Shown: positions 47,301 through 58,600, counted from the first letter of the stretch. The stretch is DNA of 64,000 nucleotides from Scatophagus argus (GCF_020382885.2 NW_025421230.1:62001-126000); one strand, 5' to 3'. Notes: generated from the letters alone by a model not told the origin. A program made the numbers and translations.

Positions 47301-50300
47301 CAGTTTTTCCTCGCCACTGTGGCCAAGTGCTTGCTCAAGGGGGAATGTTGGGCTCTCTCTATTTACAGTTTAATTAAAGAGTTTGGTCTAGACCTGCTCA
47401 AATTGGCAAGTGTCATGAGAAAACTTTTGTTGTGAATTGGTGCTATATAAATAAACTGAATTGAATTGAATTGAATTGAAATTTCTAAACAGTTCGGTGA
47501 ATGACATTACTGTGATTGCAAGTACACTGTTAAAAGTGAATTTAAGGCAACCACTTAAATGTTCTTAGTTTAGCCTCTTTTAAATGATTGTTTTATAGCT
47601 GTTCAACAACAAATGTATGAAAAGTAAAAATCAACTCTTTTGTTGATGTGTCTTTTAGCTTACCAGACAAATGCTTGGGTACACTGAGATCATCGAAGAG
47701 GGATATGTTCCTGAAACAGAAAGTGATAGCTCAGCAGAAGAGGACGGCAGAGGCCGGCTGTACAAGAAAAAACGTTCTGGTGTGTTTTGCTCCAAGCCAT
47801 TTTAAAAAATGGCACGCCATTTACAATCAAAACACAAAGACAAAGCCGAAGTTGTATAACGAACGTTGTACACGAAGGTTTCCAAAATGCTCTAAGGAGC
47901 GAAGAATACAGCTCGGTCTGGGAACCGTGGTCATAATTGTAAGGTGCTCAAAGAAGGTTATATGTATGGTATGGTTATACCTCGGCAACAATCCAGTATC
48001 CCTGTGAAGGCTAGTGATTACATATACTGTGTTAACTAATAATAATGTAATGTAATGTTGTATACCTTACACCCCACTCACCCACACACACACACACACA
48101 CACACATACACACACACCCCATTCCTGACAACCATCCATGGAACATTGCACAATGCAGCCATTTGCACAGAACTCTGCTCTACTCATCGCATTTGCACTA
48201 CTGTCATTGTACTACTCCGCTATTTGCACAATACTGCAGCACCGCTGTAATTATTGTTGCCTGTATCACTGTTTACATATCCTTAGTCTCATTGTCTATA
48301 TCTTTATTCTGATTGCCTTTTATATTTTTATAGTGTTGTTTTATATTTATAGCATTAGGTATTTTGTTTGGGCTTATACCGGGACCGGGGAAACTAATTT
48401 CATTCCACCTCATGTTTCTGGATGTGTGAAATGACAATAAAGTTCCTTGAATCCTTGAATCCTAATGTAATAGTTTTATTCATGTGTCCTGTTTTTCAGA
48501 GAAAGTAGCGATAAACAGTCATGCATCAGACACTGAAGATGAGGATGACTCGACTATGAAGATGTCTCAGCATTCTTCACAGCATCCTTGTAAGTAGCTA
48601 TTGGGAATTATATCCTTGCTCATTTTGATCATGGTTCACGTGAAGCAATAGACACAAAAGAGAGAAGATCAATGATGTTTTGCTACAGCCCCACTAGCAC
48701 TGCTAAAACATGTGGGCATCAACCACATTTTCATCCCTTATGTCCTTATGTGTGGTCACGTGCACATGAAGTTAGCTTTTAATTCCAAAATCTAACAGAG
48801 TGACCATCCTTTATTTTTCACGTTTCAGTGCTGTTAAACAGGGAAAATTCTCCCTTTTCTGTATTTACATAAATAAAGTATAGGTTTTGTCAATCTGACA
48901 ATGGGTCAAGGTAGGCTGCAGCTCTCCTCGGTGTGGCTGACAATGTTTTACAGCATTTAAAGGTGACTAAAGCAGTTTTTACTGAAAGATAGACAAATAG
49001 ATAGATAGACAGACAGACAGATACTTTATTGAGCCCGAGGGAAATTCAAGCATCCAGTCGCACGTTACAGCAGTGTAGGTTAGTCAAAAAGTAAACAAAC
49101 AAGGTCTGACTGTTAGATTTAGATAATAAAAAGTATACTTGTCATACATAGACTAAACATATACTAAATAAACTAACATATGCTATATAAAGTATAATAG
49201 TGTGCAAAGAAAGTAGGTCTACCAAATTGACTGTCTGTATTATAACAAGAGACTAAAAACTACAGTGTAAGCATATGTTTGCTACCCAAAACATGAGTAA
49301 CAAAGTTAATTGCAGTTAATTGTGCAAAACATATAAGGTGTATAATGGAATAAATGTCCTCAGATTTTTCGCCTGATGTGACTCAGGCACAGACTGTCGC
49401 TGGGCCCATGACCCCTGAGTACCCAGAGATGTGTTGTAGAGTCTAATGGCCAGGGGAACAAACAAGTTCCTGAGTCTGTTTGTGGAGCAGGTCAGAGACA
49501 GCAGCCTGGTGCTAAATACACTCCTCTGACTGATCAGAGTCCTGTGCAGAGGGTGGGAGGCGTGGTCCAGGATGGACAGGATCTTATCCAGGGTCCCTTT
49601 TGTGCTACTGACACCATCGAGTCCAGCTCTGTGCCCACCACAGATTCTGCCCTCCACACCAGTCTGTCCAGCCGTGTTGCGTCCCTCTTCTTGATGCTGC
49701 CTCCGCAGCACACCACAGCATAGAAGAGGACACTGGCCACCACAGTCTGGCAGAACATCAGCAGCAGTTTTTTGCAGATGTTAAGGGACCTCAGCCCCCT
49801 CAGGGCCCCCTCAGGAAGTACAGTCAACTCTGAGTTTTCCTGTGATGGTGTCGGTGTTCACTGACCAGTCTGTCATCCAACTGCAGACCCAGGCACTTGT
49901 AGGTCCTGACGACCTCCACCTCCATGCCCTCAGTGGAGACCGGTGTGGGATGGGGTCTGTTCTTCCTGAAGTCAACTACAATCTTCTTGGTTTAGGATGT
50001 GTTGAGTTGCAGCTCGTTAGCCCTGCACCATTCGACAAAGTCCTCCATCAGGCTCCTGTACTCCCCCTCCTGTCCATCTTGATGAGGACTGTATCTGTGT
50101 CCTTGCGTTGGGGATTTGGTGTTGAGTGGGTTGAGCAGGGGAATGGAGACAGTAGCGTGAGAGTCAAACCTGTTGAAGAATTGGTGGAACTGGCTCGCTC
50201 CCTCTGTGTCCCCTTCTGCAGTGCAGCGAGTCTTCTTTCAGCCTGTGATGGTCTTCATCCCCTCCCATACCTCCCTCATGTTGTTTTGCGGTAGTTTCTG

Positions 50301-52447
50301 TTCCACCTTCCTGCTGTAGGACTCCTTGGCCTCCTGTAGACAAACCTTGAGCTCCCTCTGTACCTGCTTCAGCTCATCCGTTTCCCTCTTTGAACACTCT
50401 CTTTTTTCTATTGAGGACATCCTTGATATCGCTGGTAATCCAGGGCTTGTTGCTGAGGAAGCAGCGCACAGACTTGACGGGGCAAACAGTGTCCCTGCAG
50501 AAATTCATATAGTCCATAAAACAATGTGTGACCCCCTTGATATCCTCACCATGTAGCTCCATCAGCACATTCCAATCTGTGCATCCGACGCAATCCCTCA
50601 AAGCCTCCTCTGCGTCAGGGGTCCACTTCCTGAAGGTAGGCTACCTCTGGATCTTCGGTTTGTACTCAGGCTGAAGAAATACCAGACTGTGATCAGCTTT
50701 TCCCAGTGGGCAGGGCGGGGTGGCCATATATGTGTCCTTAGCGTTAGCATACATCCGGTTCAGTCTGGTTGGGCAGTCTACAAATTGGCTAAAATCCTGT
50801 AGAGTATTGTCAAAGGTAACATAGTTAAAATCCCCAGATATGAGAATGGAGGCTTTGGGGTGTTGTGTTTGCAGCCTGGCAATGACACACTGAATGACGT
50901 CACACGCCGTGTCAATGTGCGCTCGCGGAGGGATATAAACAACAATGCGATGGCATGAGAGAACGCCCGCGGCATGTAGTATGGACATAGACTCGCTGCT
51001 AGCAGCTCCACGTCTCTGCTACCGCTCATCTCCTTCACAGTTACATGGCCAGGATTGCACCATCTGTTGTTAACATACAGTGTGAGTCCCCCTCCTTTCT
51101 TCTTATTGCTGCATTTCCCATCCCTATCCACTCCCACCAGATAGAATCCCGGTAGATCTACGTTGGTGTCAGGGGTGTCTGCACAGCCATGTCTCAGAGA
51201 AGCAGAGTAAACTGCATTTTCTGTAGGTCCTCTACGTCTTAATAAGGGGAGCCAGCTTGTCTATTTTGTTGGATAAAAAGTTCATATTTCCCATGACCAC
51301 CGACTTAACTGCAGGCTACACACTGATGTGTATAAAGAGTTAAAAAGAGATGAAAAAACACAGTTATTTGGAAAGAAACGGACTGAGCTAGAGAGGCTGC
51401 CACTCATGTCGGTGTGGGATTGCTCTATATTGGCTTTCCCTTAATTTTCTCCTTAACTTCTGATTTCAAGCTGAGTAGGACACAAGTTCAGTTAAGCAGG
51501 AGCTATTTACAACTCGTGGTTTCCACTGTTTTCCCTTGTTTACTCTCCAGGCCTTCCTCCAAAGGTAGCTCAAACAATACTTCATGTTAGGACTGACAAA
51601 ATTTCAAATTGGAAAATGCATTGACCCCCATCAAGCCGATGGTAATATTTCTGTAATTAAGAAGAAAAGACACTTTACACTCTCAAGTGCCATTATTAGC
51701 TTTTGTTATTTGCTTGTCCTTAACTTCAATTCATTAACCCTCAGGAGTCGACAGACGCGCCAGCGCGTCCTTATCACAAGACCACTTTAAGACGACGTAG
51801 CCGCAAGACGCAGCCTCGCTGAATCTCAGTTTTTTTTGTGTCGAAAGTGGGCACTTCAAACTATATACCAGTTTTTAAATTTTGTTAATATGTCAAGTAA
51901 AACCCGAGTTATGATAAAAAATATACGCACTGTTTTTTTCATGACCATTGCCATCACGTTTGGTGCGCGTTTGGGGCGCGCATTTTATGCAAGAAGACGC
52001 AGTAAACACCAGCGCATTGAGCGCACTTCATTCAGCGCACTTCAGCGCATTTTCCCCAGTTGGATTTTAGAGTTTTGTGTGATTTTAGGTCCAGTGTGTC
52101 AATACAGTATGTCAAAATGAAAAAAATAACAGTAAATCACACTTGTGAGGTTGTGCTGATCAAAAATGATTCCAAAATGGCAAGATAAAAAAAATTCTAA
52201 GTTGAAATATAAAATTAGAATCAAAAATAGTCAACAACTGACAATTATACATGACTTCAGAAGGTTAACTTCAATTTTTATTCACTAGTCTACAGTCATT
52301 TTCCCAAATACGGTTTTCTGAAACAAACACTGGAACACTATTGTATGTGGGTACTAACAGAGGGTAGATAATGATTTTCTTTCTGAGTTTTGGTGTGTCT
52401 TATTTTTAATAGATATGTCGGGTGAAAAGATGCCACTGGATAAGTAG
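41322..52447 (+). CDS. Uncharacterised acidic 200-residue protein, eight exons
   Basis: Exons 41322-41333, 41830-41875, 43958-43998, 44561-44707, 45057-45167, 47659-47779, 48500-48589 and 52413-52447 all have GT-AG borders (GTGTGT at 47780) and join without a phase error into 201 codons including TAG. The middle is a basic helix with charged heptads ([32 protein letters not shown]), and the rest is Ser/Asp/Glu-rich ([43 protein letters not shown]). It has basic clusters RKKKG and YKKKRS, so a nuclear protein is plausible. I do not recognise a catalytic domain. It may be related to the N-terminal part of the same fish family as the 8-15 kb gene, but that is recollection only. The last exon continues past the stop to a good donor at 52478, hinting at further exons or a spliced 3' UTR. 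Introns 2, 5, 6 and 7 are swollen by transposons. CpG-rich sequence precedes the ATG. Confidence 0.6.
42605..43300 (+). mobile_element. Right-truncated hAT element with transposase N-terminus
   Basis: The left end CAGTGCTTCTCAAATAGTGGGGCGCGCCCCC is a classic Charlie-type hAT terminus followed by a GC-rich hairpin. An open frame 42863-43294 begins [17 protein letters not shown] and contains a BED-like finger (VCLLCLNML ... [12 protein letters not shown]) of the ZBED5/FAM200-like type. The element stops about 43300 near a LINE end and no right terminus was found. Lies in intron 2 of the acidic-protein gene. Confidence 0.85.
43340..43912 (+). mobile_element. 5'-truncated LINE 3' end
   Basis: Short C-terminal frame ([34 protein letters not shown]) then a T-rich 3' UTR ending CAAATAAAGAAAG with (TCTAAG)n. 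Inserted at or next to the broken right side of the hAT element. Confidence 0.88.
45440..47482 (+). mobile_element. L2-type LINE, 5'-truncated, nearly full 3' half
   Basis: Reverse-transcriptase blocks in two main frames: [40 protein letters not shown], and after a frame change the C-terminal [20 protein letters not shown] ... [20 protein letters not shown]. The expected catalytic YADD is lost: the sequence reads [18 protein letters not shown], so a short insertion or slip replaced it. A CT-rich stretch (47159-47224) precedes the 3' end, which is GCTATATAAATAAACTG followed by (AATTG)n. Lies in intron 5 of the acidic-protein gene. Confidence 0.92.
48050..48475 (+). mobile_element. LINE 3' end
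   Basis: A (CA)n run, then GGAACATTGCACAATGCAGC and GGGCTTATACCGGGACCGGGG, then AATGACAATAAAGTTCC with TTGAATCC repeats. Corresponds to 25200-25523. Lies in intron 6 of the acidic-protein gene. Confidence 0.9.
48990..51310 (-). mobile_element. LINE with endonuclease domain but deleted reverse-transcriptase core
   Basis: Reading the minus strand from 51300: [48 protein letters not shown] and DHSLVFLQP make up an apurinic-type endonuclease. Then the linker ([30 protein letters not shown]) jumps near 50100 directly to [20 protein letters not shown] and the C-terminal region ([19 protein letters not shown]). The fingers and FADD palm are missing. The 3' tail is (GATA/GACA)n at about 48990-49020. 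Many stops. Lies in intron 7 of the acidic-protein gene. Confidence 0.9.
51311..52412. other. Rest of intron 7 of the acidic-protein gene
   Basis: No repeat family recognised. At 51950-52060 there is a CpG-containing tract with repeated GCGCACTTC/GCGCATT phrases (GCGCATTGAGCGCACTTC, AGCGCACTTCAGCGCATT), a small local direct repeat. Confidence 0.4.
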
Positions 52448-52477
52448 CCTCCACTAGTAAATCAGTCACAGTAAAAG

Positions 52478-53310
52478 GTAAGTTGTTAATGTGTCTCTTG
52501 TGACTTATTAATGGGGTCAGCCTCCTGTTGTCTGAACTGCATAGTGATAAAGAAGTAATAGTTTTTATATTATAGTTGACATTATTTTATCAATCAACAA
52601 CCAGGAAAAGATTATCCACCATCATGCTTGGTCCCCTAAGGTGTTGTAGGTTTGTAGGCTAAGACGCTGAAAACAAGAGAAGCCTCTGGTTAGCTGCAAT
52701 ACCAGAATTTATAGCAATTACTGTGTAAATGAGCATAATGTGGAGGAGAGGGTTTTTAAGTCAGACACACTGTTGGCTCTCTGTGCCAACAAATCCGACA
52801 CGGATCCCTCTGTGTTTTACTTTTACTGTTAATAGACCAGATTAGCAGTAGTGTGCTGGTAAGGAAATAGGCCACCAGTCAAAGCAGAGAGAGATGACCA
52901 GCAGTCAGCTGATTGGATGCCACAGTCAACCCTGTCTTTGAGGATAATGTTATATTTTATCAACAGTGTCCGCAGCCAGTTTGCAATGTAAGAAATCAAT
53001 ATCTGTGCCCCACAGTAAACTTAACAAACAACCCAGCTTTCTTCTACCTTTCTTTCTTTAACTTTTTTTCTTCTAAGTTAGCATTAATCTGTCTGTTTAC
53101 AGTTAACCTTAAGAGGCTGATAAAAGTAGCCATGCTATCAGCTGTTGTTCTGTAGCATAATTCAAAACATACACACCATAAACCAGGTAGCTTAATTTAC
53201 AGCCACATTTAGAATTAAGGGACTGCAATATATTGTATTAAATTGAAGCTTTCCGGTCTCATACTTTTTAAAGTAGCCTAAAAGATGTGTGCTTCTACTG
53301 TATTTCACTA
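52478..53310. other. Nothing recognised downstream of the acidic-protein gene
   Basis: AT-rich unique-looking DNA. No exon of the recombinase family is visible here on either strand. Confidence 0.4.
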
Positions 53311-53462
53311 AGATAAGATAAGATGAACTTTGTTGATCCCGCAGTGGGGAAATTCACTTGTTGTGGCAGCTCACAAGGACAGAAGAGGAGTGCAAAAAGC
53401 AAAGAGTGTGCAAAAACAGTTACAAAAGAATGTAGAGGTAAAATAAATTAACAATTAACAAT
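53311..53462 (-). mobile_element. LINE 3' end, minus strand
   Basis: AAGATAAGATAAGATGAACTTTG ... CCCGCAGTGGGGAAATTCAC is the reverse complement of 40640-40816. It abuts, head to head, the plus-strand LINE that starts at about 53463. Confidence 0.85.
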
Positions 53463-55573
53463 GTTCAAAGCAGACGCTGACCTGGAGGAATACACGTCAG
53501 CTGTGTTGTCCTATGTTCACTTCTGTACTGATGCTGTCCTACCCACAAAGACAATCAAATTTTTTCCTAATCAAAAACCATGGGTGGATGGCACAGTGTG
53601 GCCCCTGTTAAAAGCCCGGGATGCAGCCTATAGGTCTTGAGATAGGCTAGCTTACAGCAGGGCCTGGAAAGAACTGAAAAAGTGCATCCAGCTGGCAAAA
53701 CACAGGTACAAGCAGCGCATTGAGGAGCACTTCAATGACAATGATTCATGTAACGTGGAAAGGCATCAGGACCATCACGGACTATAAGCGGAATGACCAG
53801 CAGGTCAGCCATGACCCGATCCTACCTGACACCTTAAATAGCTTCTTCGCACGCTTCGACTCTCCGAGCAGCAGAAGAACTGCACACCTTCCTTAGCCAG
53901 AGGTGCAGCAGCAGCCTCTCGTCCTCCACGCTGCACCAAGTGACCTCCGCTTTGAGGAGGATTAATATCAACAAGGCTGCAGGTCCAGACAAGGTGTCAG
54001 GAGAAGTCATGCGCTGCCCAACTGGCAGAAGTCTTTCTGGACATCTTCAACCTGTCCATGCAGCTGTCCACGGTCCCTGTGTACCTGAAGTCCTCCATCA
54101 TCGTGCGGTGCCCAAGAAATCAGTGATAACCTGCCTCAACGACTACCGACCTGTCACTCTGACCCCGGTTATTATGAAGTGGTTCGAGAGGATCCTCCTG
54201 AGATACATCAAGGACGCCATCCCCGTTGGCCTGGACAGTCTGCAGTTCGCCTACAGGGAGAACCGTTCTACGGAGGATGCCATCTCGCTAGCACTTCACA
54301 CGGCCCTGACTCACCTGCAGCATCCTAACACCTATGTTAGGATGCTATTTGTGGACTTCAGCTCGGCTTTCAACACCGTCCCCCCGGATATGCTGGCCCT
54401 GAAGCTCCACAACCTGGGTTTGTCAGATTCACTCTGCTCGTGGATCAGGGACTTCCTCACCAACAGGCCCCAGGTGGTGAGGATAGGGGAGTCTACATCA
54501 GCCCCACTGATCCTCAATACTGGCATGCCGGGTTGTGTACTCAGCCCTGCCTTATTCATCCTCTACACACACGACTGCTCTGCTATCCACCCCACAAACA
54601 TGGTCGTTAAGTTTGCGGATGACACCATTGTGGTGGGTCTCATATCTAACAATGATGAGACCCACTACAGAGACGAGGTCCAGAACTTGACACAGTGGTG
54701 TTCCAGGAACAACCTCATCCTGAACATCAGCAAGACCAAGGAGGTCATAGTGGACTACAGGAGGTCCAGGAAGACCGATCACACTCCTGTCTGTATACTT
54801 GGGGAGGCAGTTGAGCGGGTGGACAGCATTAAGTTCCTGGGCATCCACATTTCCTCTGACCTCTCCTGGTCAGTGGACACCTCACACCTGGTGAAAAAGA
54901 CCCAACAACATCTCTTCTTTCTCAGGAAGTTGAAATGGACTGGACTGTCTACTCAGCTGCTTGTGAACTTTTACAGGGCCACAATTGAAAGCATCCTGTG
55001 TCTCAGTGTGACTGTGTGGTATGGCAGTTGCACAGCACGGGACAGGAAGGACTTAGCCCGGGTGGTGAGGACAGCACAGGGGATTGTGGGCTGCAGTCTA
55101 CCAGATCTGGACTCAGTTTACACTGCCCGAGTCCAGAAGAAGGCAAGACGCATTGCCACAGACCCCACCCACCCGGGCAACGAACTGTTTGTACCGCTTC
55201 CATCAGGGAAGTGGTACAGGAACATTAAAGCCAGCACCAACAGACTCAGGGACAGCTTCTTCCCCAGAGCTGTTAAAGCAATAACCCCCCTACAGTGACA
55301 CACTCATGTCCCACCCCCTACAGGACTTCACACATACACCCTCTTCCGTCTAGCCGCATACACACACACAGCATACCATAGACTGGCACTAAGTGCACTT
55401 TATCTACCTCATTTTGTATTTTGTATTTTATATTTTTATATTTTTTCTTAAGTGTGCAATTTTAATTTTCTGCTGCTATTTATAAGTGTGCTTTTAAGCC
55501 GAGAATCTGCACAAAATTTCGTTATGCTTGCATAATGACAATAAAGACTCTTGAATCTTGAATCTTGAATCTA
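53463..55573 (+). mobile_element. Non-LTR retrotransposon with long reverse-transcriptase frame
   Basis: Linker blocks (KPWVDGTVWPLLKARDAAYR, then a TGA, HRYKQRIEEHFNDND) lead into a 452-codon open frame, 53940-55298. It contains [75 protein letters not shown] (one residue shorter than the usual PQGCVLSP), VVKFADDTIVVGL and the C-terminal region to SFFPRAVKAI. Between 54005 and 54110 the frame is shifted and then restored by a second indel, so about 35 residues are nonsense. The 3' UTR ends AATGACAATAAAGACTC with TTGAATC repeats. Confidence 0.93.
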
Positions 55574-56183
55574 AAGTTTAGCCCGTTAATTGGTTTACGT
55601 GCTAAATACATAGGTACACTAGCTAAGGTTATGTTAATGGACTTCTTCTGGGTCCTGGGACTTGAGGTAGGGACAGCATGGACAACCCGTTTATAGCACA
55701 GCATTTGGTAGTTAGCAGCCGGGATTATGCAAGGTAGATTCGTGAGCAGGTGATCCAGTCTTGCCTCTTAACAGCACTTCCTGCATCTACCATCCAACCC
55801 AGTGACAGTCAGTGGGGCAACAGCAATATGGCAGCGTACTAGAGCAACAGCACAGTGCTACAAACCTGGTACAAAACTTAAATTGGTTTTAGTTTAACAT
55901 GTAATGACTTTTTGGGTATTTTTTTCTCAAAATAAATTTCAATACTCCATAAATCAGGCAGAAATTGGAAGAAAGAAAACGAAAAAACTCTTCAACTTTC
56001 CTGTACATGACAACTGTATGGGGGGGGTGTTTATATAACACCTCATCTTACATCATATTAATGCTTAAAGTTGTGCAAAATTAAGATTGACTGCTTTGAG
56101 TGACAAGTGGGTATCATCACGTCATTAGCTGTCTACCTTGACATTATAGCCCACTCCACTCACATTTCCTTCATTTTATTCAG
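55574..56183. other. Nothing recognised before the SANT-like exon
   Basis: AT-rich; ends with a good polypyrimidine tract and CAG acceptor (TTTCCTTCATTTTATTCAG) at 56183. Confidence 0.4.
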
Positions 56184-56518
56184 TGACATCCAGGAAACGC
56201 AAATGGAGTGAGGAAGAAATCCAGGCAGTGGGAAAGACCCTTCTGGGATGCATCACATCTGGAAAGGTTCCAAGAAGAAAAACTGTGCATGGAATGCATC
56301 AAGGCATCACCATCACCAAGTCCTTTGTCCAAGTGCTCCTGGTCGGATTGATGCATCACCAGGTGATGCACCACCTGGTGTTGATCACTTGGTGATGGTG
56401 ACGCATCACTAGGTGATGCCTTGATGCATCACCAGGAGCACTTGGAGAAAGGATTTGGGAAGGAATTAAATTTTATGTTAAAAATCGAATTGACTTTCTT
56501 AAGAGGAAACAAAAATGA
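56184..56518 (+). pseudogene. SANT/Myb-like terminal exon disrupted by a foldback
   Basis: After the acceptor at 56183 the frame reads TSRKRKWSEEEIQAVGKTLL and CITSGKVPRRK, a SANT/Myb-like helix with its conserved Trp. It then slips by one base (ACTGTGCATGGAATGC would give a Cys-x2-Cys in the neighbouring frame). A palindromic insertion follows with in-frame TGA at 56393, and the original frame returns as IKFYVKNRIDFLKRKQK and a stop at 56516. From memory, this Trp...VPxK...FYVKNR pattern is the C-terminal module of the fish tyrosine-recombinase-like family seen at 8-15 kb, which here lacks it. Its partner exons are not visible nearby. Confidence 0.6.
56290..56460. repeat. Foldback (imperfect inverted duplication)
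   Basis: CCAAGTGCTCCTGGT (about 56329) pairs with ACCAGGAGCACTTGG (about 56431), and GATGCATCAAGGCATCACC-type sequence pairs with GGTGATGCCTTGATGCATC. Between them are more small palindromes (CACCAGGTGATGCACCACC, GATCACTTGGTGATGG). It appears to be an inverted duplication of the exon's own sequence. Confidence 0.75.
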
Positions 56519-57329
56519 GTCAGACAAGGTAGGAAGAGTCTTGACTATCTTGTATTCCTGAAACAGTTCTTGAGTTCAAAAACAAGAACAGGAATAAATT
56601 GTTAGTTGATGTTGTTTTTGAGTATATGCTGTTGAATAATGTGCAGTGCTATAGCATTGTTTAAAATAATTGCATAATCAGCTTTCCACAAGAAATAAAA
56701 GTGTTTACAGTTTGGTACACAAACAGTTTTGGTCTCTATAATTATTGTCTCTATTGCTACATATTGTTTTTTGATAATTTATGGCTGCATTATTAAAAAT
56801 AATGACCAGTGTGAACAGAGAAGACCTCAGCTTAATAAATGTGAATTGAATTGGAACTCGAGAACTTAAAAGCATATGGTTACTATGAGTGGTGTCCAAA
56901 GATAAATGATAAATCTAATAATATAAACACAAATGCAATATTTTATAATTAATAATGTAAATAAAATAAATAAATAATAATTCAGACACTACTCTCACTA
57001 TCAAATTGCTCTTTATTTATTGCAGGAATCCCTATTGCTCACCTTATACAGCAAGTCCGTATTCCCCAAAGACCAATTTGCAACAGTGTCACCTGTTGGT
57101 GGTTTGTGGTATTACAAAATAGACGTGTCCCTACAAGAATAGTAAACTCTGACAAGACAATAAGATTTCTGAAAGTGAAAATTTTAGATGCTTAAGTTGA
57201 CTTTTGTCATAATAAAATATAAAAAACTAAGTGTTATAAAACTATGCCTCTATTTCATTGAGAAAGTGGTGTCACCACCTGTACCCTTTCTGACAGGCTG
57301 TCTCACGGGGTAACAGAAACAAGTATGTG
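56519..57329. other. Nothing recognised
   Basis: AT-rich spacer after the SANT-like exon. An AATAAA at about 56695 could be the poly(A) signal of the gene that exon came from. Confidence 0.4.
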
Positions 57330-57540
57330 TCTGTGTGTGAAGGTAGAAGTAGCAGTGTGTTTTTATCTGTGAATCTTATCTGCCTGTACACATTTTTTCC
57401 TGTTAATTGTGATTAATCCAGTTTTGCTATTTCTTAAAACCATGTTTTGTTCCACTGCTGTGTGCTTTGAATAATGTGCCAGATCAAATGTGCTGTTGTA
57501 CAGAAATGCCTGAACCCCCACAAAGTTCAACTGCCATCAC
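57330..57540 (+). mobile_element. Fragment of the 38-kb type hAT element
   Basis: GTGTGAAGGTAGAAGTAGCAG through ATTGTGATTAATCCAG to CAGAAATGCCTGAACCCCC matches 39341-39530 base for base with few changes, including the start of the third transposase exon. It has no hAT termini and is joined on the right to LINE sequence. Confidence 0.88.
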
Positions 57541-58227
57541 AGGTTATGGGCCAAACAGCAGAGGAGGAGTAGATGGCAGTGTGGCATGGGCGAATGAGCG
57601 GAACCAGTTCTTTAACAGATTCGACACAGGGACCCCAATTCACGCTTCAAACGACTCCTCAGCAGTAAGGTTGCAGCAACTAGCCACTCCGGGCCACATT
57701 CCATCTGGATGGCCTCGCTCACACCTCATCCCCAGAAACCTGGGTGGACCACTCTCATCTGGGTACCACGTGCACTCCCCCCACCACCACCTCAACGATG
57801 ACCTTCACAGCTGAGCAGGTGAGAAGACAGCTGCAGAGACTCTGCAGGCTCTGAAGCTGCAGGCCCAGAAGGTGTGAGCCCCAGGGTCCTGAAAGCCTGT
57901 GCCCCCCAGCTAAGCGAAGTACTCCATCATGTCTTCAACCTGAATCTGAGTCTTCCGAGGGTCCTCGTGGTGTGGAAGATGTCATGCCTTGTTCCTCTCC
58001 CGAAGATGCCGTGTCCCAGCGACCCCAAGGACTACAGTCCCGTGGCTCTGACATCACACATCATGAAGACCCTGGAAAGACTCATCCTGGAACAGCTCCG
58101 GCCCATGGTCCAACCACTTCAGGATCCCCTTCAGTTTGCCTACCAGCCCCGCCTCGGAGTGGATGATGCCATCATCTACCTGCTGAACAGAGTCTACACT
58201 CACCTGGACAAGCCGGCAAGCACTGTT
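57541..58227 (+). mobile_element. LINE fragment joined to the hAT piece
   Basis: VAWANERNQFFNRFDTGT, then SPRVLKACAPQLSEVLHHVF and ALTSHIMKTLERLILEQLRP, LQFAYQPRLGVDDAIIYLLN. Ends abruptly at the conserved DKPASTV (58227), before the palm. Frameshift at about 57815-57870. Confidence 0.88.
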
Positions 58228-58600
58228 ACAAGACAACTTTATTTGTATAGCCCATTTTTACAAGCAGTTTGTCTCAAAGGGCTTAACATAACATCAGCAA
58301 CATCCTCTGCCCTTCGACCTTCACATCGACTAAGGAAAAACTCCTAGAAAAACCTTTAACAGGCGGTGAGCAACACAAGAGGGATCCCTTACCCAGGATG
58401 GGCAGACGTGCAATGGAGACGTACAGGCAGGAAAGCAGTTAACAACATGAGAACATTACTAAGAAGACAAGTAAAACAAAATCTCAACTCATTCATCCGT
58501 TCAGTTTCACTTTTGATACCATCTCAATATGATTTTAACATTTCATAAGACTGAAATTATAATAATGAAATGCTGTATCATTCATGTATTTTTCATGTTC
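58228..58600 (-). mobile_element. Unclassified LINE/SINE 3' end
   Basis: AAGACAACTTTATTTGTATAGCCC is a common minus-orientation retroposon end in fish, followed by a non-coding body (GACTAAGGAAAAACTCCTAG). The exact family is not assigned. Confidence 0.5.

Noticed and set aside
53940-55298. A functional LINE ORF2 in the plus-strand 452-codon frame
   Set aside because: About 35 residues are read out of frame between two compensating indels, a residue is missing in the PQG block, and stops precede it in the linker.
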